From contig CM052358.1 of NCBI GenBank assembly GCA_028551475.1, positions 5,334,501 to 5,398,500 of the forward strand: 64,000 bases of DNA. The letters are read 5' to 3'. A program made the translations under genes and the position numbers. Every line of letters begins with the position of its first letter. The first letter of the stretch is position 1. Positions 1-11,300 of this stretch are shown here, piece after piece. The notes under the pieces are model-generated. The model did not search any database and was not told the origin of the DNA. It saw only the letters and a list, made by a program, of their open reading frames with translations. The stretch is from Casuarina equisetifolia (taxonomy: Eukaryota; Streptophyta; Magnoliopsida; Fagales; Casuarinaceae).

Positions 1-2310
1 TTTCTTTATTCATAAGTTAGCTTTTAATTTTTCCCCTCTTTTTACGGTATGAGTACTATGTAATCCTGAAGAAAATTCAATCTAACATAGTGATGGGCAA
101 GAAGCGGTAGATAAGAAAATTCATTCAACTCATTTTTTTCACAATTATCATGGTTTGATATATATTGAAATTAAACGAAAAATTTTAAAAAGAAAATTAA
201 ATGGAAAGGAAAATAATATAAGCTTAAAAATCAAAGTCATATATTTATATTTTGTGTGCCCAAAAAATACATTAAATATATAGAAAATTATGAACAATTT
301 TTCATATTTTTCATTAGTTAGCCAATATTTTGCTAGTTAAGTTTGACAAAGTTAAAAAAATAATTTCTATTAAATATTGCGAAAATTAGTATATGTAAAT
401 AACAATATAAGAAAATAAAAATATGAAAAACAATGAGAAAAAACCTTGTGTATTAATTATTGTGCAGTTCATTCCGTTTGCCTATTTATAGCAAACAAGA
501 TTTAGACAAAAGGCCGAACCAATTAAAGCCATAACAATTGGTTTGAGCAACAAATCGTCACGAAATAAAACAAAAAAATGAAAACATTCTTAAACACTAA
601 ACACTTGATCTTTAGAACTAAAACTACCATGATTAAAGTTAATGTAACTTTTGAATTCTTACATCTTCTAGTCAATCGGTCTATTTTGTGTAAAACTCTT
701 TCAAATCATTTCATAGTCGACCGGAATTTAATTTCAAAGTGGAATAAGCAATGCTAGATGGGCAAAAGGTCGAGGACGAGGTGTGTGTACCACACAAGCA
801 ATTCACGTGTTTTCTCTAATCTTGCCATGTCTTACTAACGTCACTTCAACATGGCAATGTGATTTTAACAAACATATATGGTATCTAAAATCATTTAAAG
901 ATTTTAATATTCTTTGTGAAAATTATATTTTAAAAATCAAACTTCAAGAAAATAATAGCCTTTTTAAGGGAAAATTATTTTATCCATTTGGTGCCTGATC
1001 AAATAGTACATAACGAGGTGAGAGAGAAAGAGTTCGTATAGAATTATGTCTACAATGAAAATTTGGGAATAAATAGACACTAAATCTGTAACTATACATG
1101 GTTTCACCCAATTTTTTTTTTTTAATTACTACAACAATAATATAGTTGACAAGAGCATGTCTCAATTATAAGTAAACGCCACTCGGACATTCCTGTTTTA
1201 GGTTTGACACGAATGTGTAGCTGGGTATGTTTGTCAAAAAAGAAAAAAAGTACAAAAGAAAAAAATATATATATTTAAAAGAAAGCTCAACAATTAAAGA
1301 AGAATTTATGCATGTGAACAAAAATATTATGGCAGAAAAATCTCATAAAAAATTTCCATAATTATATTTTCAATTATTTTTTAGTTTCATAAAAAGATTC
1401 TTGATCTAATCTTTCGTCTTATTATTCGTCTTACTCTTATTTTAATGATGATTAATTTTTTCTTTAAATTGACAAGTAAAAATAATTTTTGAAAAGGTAT
1501 CTTTGAACCTTGGATTCTTCAGCCAAAACCCAATCAATCAAGCGGCCCATGTCGGGGGAAGACTAGCGCCTCCGATGGTCAAACAAAGTAAAGAACCTCA
1601 AAAAGATTACTTCTTTTGTCGTTGGAAATGTGAGATCATTCACTTCAATTTGTTGAATCTCGTATGCTGAAATTTAGAACAATAACTGGACGTGAAGTTT
1701 CTAGTCCTGATTTTTTCTGCAGGAAAACAAGTACATCTCTTGGCCTTTATAAATACCATCCTTTATTTTCTTGTTCTTTTCGTTTTTCTTTCCCCATTTT
1801 TTTTTTTTGGGTATGAATTGTGAGCGTTGGAAGAAGTAATTTTTCTTGACAGTATTATACTGATAAAGTTGTTTGATGAGGTTGAGCGATTTCTCTGGGG
1901 AACTGAATTATGTAGAAGTTTGATGGGCATTTTACTGGGGGGGTTTTGCTTAGGCTTCTGTAGGATCTGTAAAGTTATCACTGTAAGCTCTAGTAGATTG
2001 TGTTTATAGTAGTATTCAGGTTATAAATGTTGGGCCTCGACCTGACATTTTAATCTGATATTTTCCTGATTAGTGGAAATTTAATTTAATTACAAGTTTT
2101 ACAGCGCTTGAAGATAAGTTTTTTTTCATGGGGTTGAGAGTTTGGGCGATCCTGTTGAGTTTGATGGCCTTTTTCATTAAAAGGGATTTTCTATGATTTT
2201 TTACTGCCATCTCTGTATTTTTTGATGTAAAGGGTTTGTAAATGCTAATTTAGGTTCTGAAGGCTGAAAAGAAAACTGGGTTTGACATATAAACTGAGTA
2301 GTTACTTGGC
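1..2310. other. AT-rich upstream region of F-box copy 1
   Basis: No convincing gene is seen here; the short open frames have no family resemblance. From about position 125 the sequence is recognisably similar to 7085-8339, the upstream region of the second F-box copy. Shared stretches include the block around 1505-1650 with 7755-7900 (AAGCGGCCCA...GTCGGGGGAA, then the TGGTCAAACAAAG stretch). This copy carries about 530 bp (roughly 340-870) and about 220 bp (roughly 2030-2250) that the other copy lacks. The shared part just before the ATG probably holds the promoter and 5'UTR. Confidence 0.6.
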
Positions 2311-5300
2311 ATGGAAGCTTGTACGGATTTCTTGTATCGGCTTGGCCCTGTTGTATCTTGCAAGATTCTAATGCACTTGGAGGATGCATCTGATTTGGCC
2401 CGTGTTAGTTGTGTCTCACGGTCTTGGGGACGTTTTGGTAAGATAAAACAGTTGAATGTCTACGTGATTGCTTTCATGAATATCATTTCTTAGTCTCTAA
2501 TGCGCATCACCCCAATTTCATTTTGACCAAAGTAATTAGAAAAAGTTTCTGTTGATTTCTTTGTGGTTTCACTAGAATTGTACCAAATGAACCTAATGAA
2601 GTAACGTTAGCTGATATTTATGCATGCCACAAGGTAGCAGTTGTTACTTATATCATTTTGATTTAGTTATTGTGTGTGATTCGGAGTTAATGTTTGTAAC
2701 ATAAATACAGTACTTGATCATTTGGGTTCTCTTTGAAGCTTGTAAAAACAATTAGACAAAGACCTTGTTAAGTAGGCAGTCTACCACGTTAAGGAACTGA
2801 AGGAGTCAAGTGAAGTTGTAAAATTTCAGTTGTGTAGAGCAGATGGATAGGGGGTGGTAGGACTTAATTTGGTAGGATAACATTTAGTCACTATGTGTAT
2901 TTCATTTAAGGGAGAAGAAAGATAATGAATTGGAAGCTGCCCCTCTATCTTCTTCTCCTTTAATCTCTTCTCATAGAATTATAGTCTGAGTTTTGGTTTA
3001 TATGTTATAATTCTTGCAGAACCTATGTGATTCAATTTTTAAGGAGAACTAATTGTTGACAGCTCTTGTTCCAGAGGGTTTATGTTTTCGCGTAAAGATA
3101 TTAATAGATTTGAACCGCTGATGTTCTGCAGTAATTGCTCATGGTCTTTGGAAGCAGTTATGCATGAGAATGTTTCCTCAGTTATCTAGAGTTGCTGGCG
3201 TTATTGAACTGAAAAATAGCTGAGAAAAAGAGCCTGTGGAATTTGGATCTAGTTGTCCAATGGAACGGGAATCCTTGGAAAGGGAGGATAGGGTCTATGC
3301 CCTTTTAGCTCGATATTGTTCATCATTTCTTATTGGGGATTGCATTTCAGAAGCAATTAGTGCATCTAGCACTGACAATCTTCCAGAGGAAAGCATTGAG
3401 AATACTCTCCAACCGGCAGATATTGTTGAACGGAGAGCCTCATACTGGTCAAGTGAAGGACAAAGTAATCCTGATGTACCTGAGACACTAACATACAAGT
3501 TGGTTAGTGAGTTGTGTGTTGTTACTGAGATCAATATACGCCCTTTCCAAGGTATTGAGTCAAAGTTTCTGCAAATATACACTCTTTTGTGTTTTCTTGA
3601 TCTGGTACCCATCTTTTGATGATGTGATATGTTTACTTCTTCAGCTTACTTTCAGTTGGGTGTCCCTATATATTCGGCCAAATCCATGCGATTTCGAATG
3701 GGTCATCCCAGAAGACTCACAGATGTAGGGAGTGTTCCCCATGGTGACTCGTGTCCTGCTTCTGATGACAAGTACATATGGACCTACACATCACAAAAAT
3801 TTCCAATGGCTCAGGTTTTTCTAATATATCCTTTTCTTTTTCCTTTTCATTTGATTTTGGGTGGTTTCGTGTGTGAGTAGATTCTTAAGGATGAGGATGG
3901 CTATTCCTCCATGACCATTAAGGCGGTTCTGAAGTACGGTCTTTTAGAGATGCTGCTCCGTTGACACTTAACTAAAAGTTCAATGCGCTTTACTGATTAA
4001 CTCCCATTTTCGTTTTAATTTTAGCATGACAACCTGTTTCTTTATTCCACATTCCTTTCAATGCTGCAATAGTAGTTTTCTATCACTTTAATCGCCCTTG
4101 CTGCCCCTCTTGTTCTACCATAAAACAGAGCAGCCCAAGAAAGGGACAGATTCAACTGACTAGGCACATTGCTGATCAACACCCTGAACTTGGCAATAGC
4201 AGCCTATCTAGTTGCCGGTCTTTTGACTGCTTGAAAGTGGGTATTACTTGTGAGTCATAAGCAGAGGTGTTAACATACACTACTTGTCCTGAATCTCCAT
4301 CACATCAAGGAGCTGAAGTGAATTCAAGAGGAAGCTGGATTTGAGAACGCCTCTCAGGACAACTTTCAACTAGAAAAGTATTTGGGAGTGAGCTGATGTC
4401 TGCATACCAGACATCCCCTTTCAAGAAAGTTTCTGATGAGAGGATATAGCAGTTGCATATCCATGACCCAATCCCTGCAGTTGATGGCAATGTAGCCACT
4501 GGGACGTGCTATGTAATGTAACGATTCTGTCAGTGTTCCTGCTCAGTGAGACCTGACTAAAGCTTCCCTGAATAAATCAGAAGCTATGACGGACATTGAT
4601 ACCAGCATCTGATACAGAAAATGGATTTGGGGATAACAATATTGAACATAGGCATAGTGACAGATCTAATATATAGATTGACTAATATAGCACGGGAGAT
4701 GTAATGGGCTATGTATGCCCTCCTGTGTTAAGGAACGGTGGATTTACCATTGATCGGAAAACTACATCGTTCTTAAGTCTTGAAAGGCATATTATATATT
4801 CTTTGATGGTAACTGACTCCTTTTATGAGAAGTGCATTTTACCCCACCCCTTGTGGCCTCTGTACCAGGAACAGATGCATTGTGGTAACCAGTGCATAGC
4901 TTTCTTTCTGTGTTCTCCTCTTTTGGTTATACCATTGCCAATCACGTAACTCTGGGCCAGCAAGCTCTGACCCATGGGATTAAGAACCAATTCTCAGTTT
5001 TTGGCAAGTGGACTATTCTAGGACGATGTAGAAGCAAGCAATTTTTTATCTGTGAGTGTACTCTGGTAAATGCATTTTCAACTTTTGATTGGGTATAACA
5101 AATTTTTGAGCTTCTTTTTCTTTCCTGCGATTCAAATCTTTGAATCTTCTGTGATCTTTAAGTTTTAGATGGGATCATACCTGAAAGCCTTTTCTCACTT
5201 TTGTTATGGTTGTTTGGAAATAGCTGAGTTCTTTAATTTCCTTCTGAACAGGAATGTTTGTTGCAGAAGTTCAAGCTTCCAGAACCTGTTCTTTGTGTTG

Positions 5301-6537
5301 GTGGAATTTTGCAGATTGAGTTGCTGGGTAGGGTCCAGAGACAGGAAATGGATGGCCTATTCTATATATGGTTTGTTTCACGTGCTTCTTTTTTCTTTCA
5401 TGGTTTCTGTGTAATACTTGATATGTGGTTGTGCTATGGACGACTTTTTAGGCCGGTGAAATGCAAATTTTCTGATCAACAAGATCAGTTCTGTAAGGCC
5501 AAACACACACCCAAAAAAGAAAAGGAAAATAAGTTTGCATCCTGTTATAGATGCTAGTATTTATTGTTAATAATTCTCGGAAGGTGATTTGTAGTTTCAC
5601 ATACTTCTGGCTCATACATGTTCATTGTTATCAATGGGTCAACAAGAGGTAAAGGCTACCTTTGGAGAGGATAGGATTAGGCAAATAAATGGGGATAATG
5701 ACAGATAACAAGACAGTATCTACTGTTACCAATTGGCTGCTTGGTTTGCCTCCAACACTTTGACACATAGCAGTAAAGTTCGGAAATCAATTTCTTCCAC
5801 ATGGGAAGTTTTTTATTGTAATAGCTCATTGTTCTTGGAATTTGTTTTTTTTGTTTCTCTATCTTTATGTGAACTTTCTCTTTTAACACTTCTATGATGA
5901 CGTTAGCCAAACCTTTTGTAGAATGATTAGGGACCCTCAATTGGCGCATGAATGAGCACGGTTAGCTCATTGTTCCTGGAATTTGCCTTTTTGTTTCTCC
6001 ATCTTTCTATGAACTTTCCCTTTTAAGACTTCTATGATGTTGTTAACCTAACTTTATGTAGAATGATTAGGGACCCTTAATTGGCACATATATAAGCTTC
6101 AGTTCTGTTTGCTTATTTGGAATATGAGTTTGGAGAAAGAAGTGTACCAATGGACTTCATTACAAGTTTATCATAAATATTGTGGTACCAGTGTGGTGGC
6201 ATTGCTCAACACAATAAATGCATGTAATTTTGTCTTTCTGTGCTCACATAATTCCATGAAAGAAGGGCGCGTGTGCGCAACATTTTCTCTTTTCAAATTA
6301 GAATGTGACATCCTTCTTGTGCTTCAAACAAACTTCAAGACGGAAAGTTGTATGGTTCCTAGTTTGATGCACTTTATTGCAAATTGCAGCATATCTTATG
6401 TTCGAGTAGTTGGGCGGCCCTTATCTCCAGCATTTGGTGTAGAAATTGTTGAACCATCTGGGAAGTTTGTCTTGAAGAATGACGTGAAGTACAGGTTTCA
6501 TAACCAACCAAAGCTACCTGAGAATGAACGAGGTTAA
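2311..6537 (+). pseudogene. F-box protein, At4g00755-like, copy 1 (in-frame TGA)
   Basis: Five exons join cleanly: 2311-2437, 3132-3551, 3645-3814, 5252-5370 and 6390-6537, all with GT..AG introns and a constant frame, giving 328 codons. Exon 1 encodes an F-box (the LGPVVSCKILMHLED and SRSWGRF region), the segment that docks Skp1 in SCF ubiquitin ligases. Later exons encode the conserved plant F-box family tail (YWSSEGQSNPDVPETLTYKL, VCVGGILQIELLGRVQRQ-like, GRPLSPAFGVEI). Codon 73 (3221-3223) is TGA, in a stretch where copy 2 reads through, so the normal product would stop at 72 residues, just after the F-box. No splice site that removes the stop is obvious. Everything else is intact, so this is either a young pseudogene, a truncated F-box-only product, or an allele-specific or sequencing difference. 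Confidence 0.75.
5823..6091 (+). repeat. ~141-bp tandem repeat in intron 4 of F-box copy 1
   Basis: Two adjacent units begin with AGCTCATTGTTC at 5823 and 5964. Both run through TTTGTTTCTC, ATGAACTTTC, ACTTCTATGATG and GTAGAATGATTAGGGACCC. They are about 85-90% identical by eye. No coding role is seen. Confidence 0.8.
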
Positions 6538-6558
6538 TCTCTGCAGATTAAGTGCAGA

Positions 6559-6672
6559 GACATCTCATGGATTTGCAGCATATTGAGATTCTGTTGTGGG
6601 GGAATGTTATAGAAGACATCTCATGGATTGGCAGCATATTGTGAATCTGTTGCGGGGCAATGTCATAGAAGA
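6559..6672 (+). repeat. 56-bp direct repeat just past the F-box copy 1 stop
   Basis: The block starting GACATCTCATGGATT at 6559 recurs at 6615, with GCAGCATATTG and an ATCTGTTG-like tail in both. It lies in the presumed 3'UTR. Confidence 0.75.
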
Positions 6673-8339
6673 TGTTGATGAAAATGAATAGGATGAGAGA
6701 AAATCGAAAGAGGGAAGTCTATTTCCTCTGCCTTTGTAATAATCTGTCACAACAACTCCTCACCCTTTTCCTTGCCAAACAAGAGGAGCTTTTGAACGGA
6801 ATTTGGGTAGTTTTCTTGTCTCCGAAGGCCTCTCACCATCCTTTCTCCGATGCAGTCTTTGTATCATGGGCTGTATAGCCTTGAATATCGTTTTCCTTGT
6901 GTAGTGGTACCATGAATATTGGAAGACTCTTATTTCCTATTCAGAAATTGTTAGGATATTCCATCTATTACAAGTTGAGTTAGCATGCTGTGACAAACGG
7001 TTTATCACAGCTCACATCCAACCTATAGGTACATCACATGAGGACTCCAGTGATACGCAAAAAGTGTTAGATTAAAAATCCGTTCAGCTTATCTTTTTCA
7101 TAATCCTCCAGGTTTGGCATATATTGAAATTAAACGAATCAAAGTTTTTTTTAAAAAAAAAAAAAAAGAAAGGAAAGGCATAAAAGATTAAAGAGCAAAG
7201 ACATTTTTTACTGTTGTGTGCCATAAAATACATTAAATATATACAAATTTATGAAGAATTTTATACATTTCGATTAGTCAGTCAGCATTTTGTTGATGGT
7301 GCATATCTTCTTACAAATATGTTATCTGAAATCATTCTAAGATTGGAATATCATTTGTGAAAATTAGATCTAGAAAATTGAACTTCAAGGGAGAGAATTT
7401 TAAAGAGAAAATTATTTGATTCATTTGATACATTAGGAGTTGGGGTAGAAGGAGTCCGTAATAGAAGTACATCTAGAATGGAATAAATAAATAATGAGAA
7501 TTTGGCATTAAATAGTCTCTAAATCCAAAAATATACATGGATTTCATTAAAAAAAATGTCAATCATTAGAACGAAGATATAAATTTACCCATTTAAAAGA
7601 AAGCTCATAAAAATTTACCATAATTCTATGTTCAATCATAATTTATCTTAATAACAAGATTCTTGTTGTCTTAATCTTTCGTCTTATTATTGTCTCACTC
7701 CCATCTTATGGATGAGTTTTATTTTTAAGTAGATGAGTAAAAATAACTTTTGAAAAAAGTATCTTGGAACCATGGGTTGTTCAGCCCAAACCCAATCTAT
7801 CAAGCGGCCCAAGTCGGGGGAATACAAACACTTTCGGTGGTCAAACAAAGCAAAGAACCTCAGAAAGATTACTTCTTTTGTCGTGTGAAACGTGAGATCA
7901 TTCGCTTCAACTTGTCGAATTTTGTAGGCTGAAATTGAGAACAATAACTGAACGTGAAGTTTCGGGGCCTGATTTTCCTGCAGAGAAACAAGTACATCTC
8001 CTGGTCTTTATTCACGACATACTTTATTTTCTTGTTCTTTTCCGAATTTCATTTTCTTGGTATAAATTGTGAAGAGTTGGTAGAAGTAATTTTTCTTGAC
8101 GGTATTGTACAGATAAAGTTGTTTGATTAGGTTGAGCGATTTCCTTGGAGAACCGATTTATGTAGAAGTTTGGAGGGCGTTTTACTGAGGGGGGTTTTCG
8201 CTTGGTCTTCTGTATGATCTGTGTAAAGTTATCACTGTAAGCTTTGATAGATTGCGTTTATAGTGGTATTCAGGTTACCACGTTACGAAGCCTTAAAAAA
8301 CAGCTGGGTTTGGCTGATAATTTGCAGTGATTACTTGAT
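6673..8339. other. Intergenic / upstream region of F-box copy 2
   Basis: This stretch holds the 3' flank of copy 1 and, from about 7085, the upstream region homologous to 125-2310. No separate gene is supported. The 5'UTR of copy 2 probably lies in 8030-8339, where homology to copy 1 is strong up to the ATG. Confidence 0.5.
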
Positions 8340-11300
8340 ATGGAAACTTGTATGGATTTCTTGGAGCGGCTCGGCCGCGACCTGTCGTCAAAGATTTTAA
8401 TGTGTTTGGAGGATCCATCTGATCTTGTCCGTGCCAGTACTGTCTCTCGGTCTTGGCGACATTTTGGTGAGCTAAAAGAGTTCAAATTTTCTTAGTTCTG
8501 CTTTCATGAGTTCCATGAATTTGGTTTTCTAAAACGCATAATCTGGAGGCATTTTGGCCCAAGTGATTAAATTTAGCTTTGGTTGTGGTGCTTCTACTTT
8601 TTTATAGCACCTTGTACGAAACCCAACTATGTGAAGTAAAATAATTTTTTGTGCATAAGACAAGTGTATCAACTGTTACTTGAATATGTTATCGATAATG
8701 GGTGATCACTCTGGATAATAAAGGTTTACGCAAGAAAACTTAAGTAGGTAACCTACTAGATGAGGGGAAGAGTTAACTTAGGGTGCAGCAGTTGTTTTAG
8801 AGCAGGTTGAAAACACAGGTTTTTCATCTCTGATTCCTGCTTTGGAATGGTAGCCTGCATTTTACATGATATAATGCCTATAATGCCTATAATGTGATCC
8901 TTTAGTTGATAAGTTGTACTTCGTGTAATGCATGCATTACCATCAACTAGATAGTCTGTGAACTCTAAAAGTTTGTGTTAATTACTGTTTCCTGGTGACT
9001 GAGTTTTTTTAAAGTAATGGTGATAATTGAAAGCTATTTTTCAGAGTGCTTACGTTGCTGCAGAATCAACAGATACTGACAGGTTTGAACTTCTAATGTT
9101 ATGCAGTAATTGCAAATGGTTTTTGTCAGCAGTTGTGTGTGAGCATGATTCCTCAGTTGTCTAAAGTTGCTGGTGTTAGAGAGATCAATAAATGTGCTGC
9201 AATAAAGCCTCTTGAATTGAGCTGTTCAGACGAATGGAAAGATTTGGAAATGGATCACAGGGTCTATGCTTATTTAGCTCGAGTTTGTTCATCATTTCGT
9301 GGTCGGGATTGCATTACAAGAGCAATTTGTGCTTCTAGCACTGATACTTATCCTGGGAAAAGAATTGATTATACTCTGACACCATGTCGAGCTTTCTACT
9401 GGTCCAGTAAAGGACAAAGCAATCCTGAGGTGCCTGAGACACTAACATACAAGTTGGTCAGTGAGTTTTGTGTTATTAATGAAATCAACATATGCCCTTT
9501 CCAAGGTATCTTGTCAAAGTCTCCGTGAAATATATGTGCTCTTCCAATTGGTCTGATATTTTATAGCATTCCTCAAGGATGATGTGATATTTTTATTTCT
9601 CCAGCTTACTTTCAATCAGGTTCACCTGTATATTCAGCCAAATCTGTGCGCTTTCGGGTGGGTTATTGCAGAAGTTGTGCTAATGTAGGGAGAACTCTTG
9701 TGCGTTGCCGTTATGCTAGGTCTCCTGATGAGAAGTTCATATGGACGTACACTTCACAAGAATTCCCAATGACTCAGGTGTGTTCTAGTACTAATTTTGG
9801 TGCCTTATGTCACTCTTTGTTTTTTATTTTTTTATTTTTTTGGGTTTCTCGGTGATGTTGTTTATTAGGGGCTATTTTATAACAACTAGTAGGGAGCTGA
9901 CATGATGAGCCCTGATAAATTGTAAATATGCCTTAATTACAAACCTTCTAGGTTTTGATACTAGTTACACAGAATTCTCTAGAAGCAGTATATAAATCCA
10001 ACTATCTTGCATTTGTTTCTGTGTAGACCTCTCTGTACATTTCTTGATCTTTATCTTCTGCTTTTTCCAATTACTCGTGATAGGAACTGAGATTTCTTCT
10101 CTATATGGAATCTCAAACTCTCATTTTTCAAGTTCATTTATTTATTTATGGTTTTTCCCCTTTGTGGGACATTATGACGCACTGACCTTCTAATAAGGGT
10201 ATATTAACATTCTCTTTTTCTAGAATTAATATAATGTGCCTATGATGTATCTGCATGGGAAGAAAATTATGAAGGAAACTATCCCTAATAAAAAATCTCT
10301 GTGCAAAACATGTTCATTGTTATAGAAGATTGCAACTAAATTGAAAAGGAATAAACTGTATGACTTACAAACTATGAATGCAACTCTAGATATAAGTCAC
10401 TTGTCTGCAACCCTTGTCATTCAGAAGAACCTAAACTCAACTAGAAGAAGCTAGATTTGACAGCGGCCTGAAAAGGAGGCGCAAATGGACTCCCAGTAAA
10501 ATCTTCAACAGTGAGAGGATTTGGTATTTTTTTGCACATATGTGACACACTCAGCAAAATCATCAATAGTAAAGGGGTTTAGAGCCACCTGAATTCTTTC
10601 ACATAGCTGACATGTTCCCTTCAGTCAATCAACCATAACTACGCTGAGATTCCAAACAATTTCTGGTTCCTTCAATATTCCTCCTCTATAAGACTCAACT
10701 CTGGCTTTTCATAATCTTTCAGAAGCTATAAAACAGAATTAGCATCTATTTCATAGAAAAGGCATAGTGATACAGCTCTAGGTTTATGTGTTCTTTTATA
10801 TCAAATTTAGTTTTTTCTTACGTATTTGTTTGCCAGGCTTTCTTCAAATCAATGCCATGTGCTTTCCTGCACTCTCACCGGAAGAGTGTGGTAAAGCACT
10901 AGTTTTGGAGTTTGGTTTGAGATTCAGAGAATTACAGGAAGACCCCCATTAGCTCTGGTAAAATAACATTTTGATTAGCTGATGTACCAAAAAAAAACAT
11001 GGGATATATGCACAGCCTTTTTTGGATACAATTAGTAGGAAAAGTAGTTTTTATCTAAATTATTTTATATACAGTACTATCCATGTTGCAAGTAAAGGAC
11101 TCTTTGACAAAGCTGGATAAGACGTCCATTTTGCAGATAAAGTGATTCAAAAAGCAGTAAAAAGGATTGACACAAAGTAAAAAAATTGGTTCTCAATGAC
11201 TCAGCATTTTACATATCAATGAAGTTCTATGGCCCCAAAAGAATTCTTAATATGTCTGCAAATTTAATAAATTAGTCCCATATACTTGAAGATATGATAA

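Larger units (their letters stand above)
125..6537 (+). repeat. Tandem duplication unit 1 (F-box copy 1 with upstream DNA)
   Basis: This unit and 7085-13578 share the upstream non-coding sequence, all five exons in order and the exon phases of an F-box gene, in direct orientation. Exon 1 is 127 nt and exon 4 is 119 nt in both. The intervening sequence has diverged by indels: intron 3 is 1.4 kb here and 2.8 kb in unit 2. This points to an old tandem duplication of about 6.5 kb. Confidence 0.85.
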
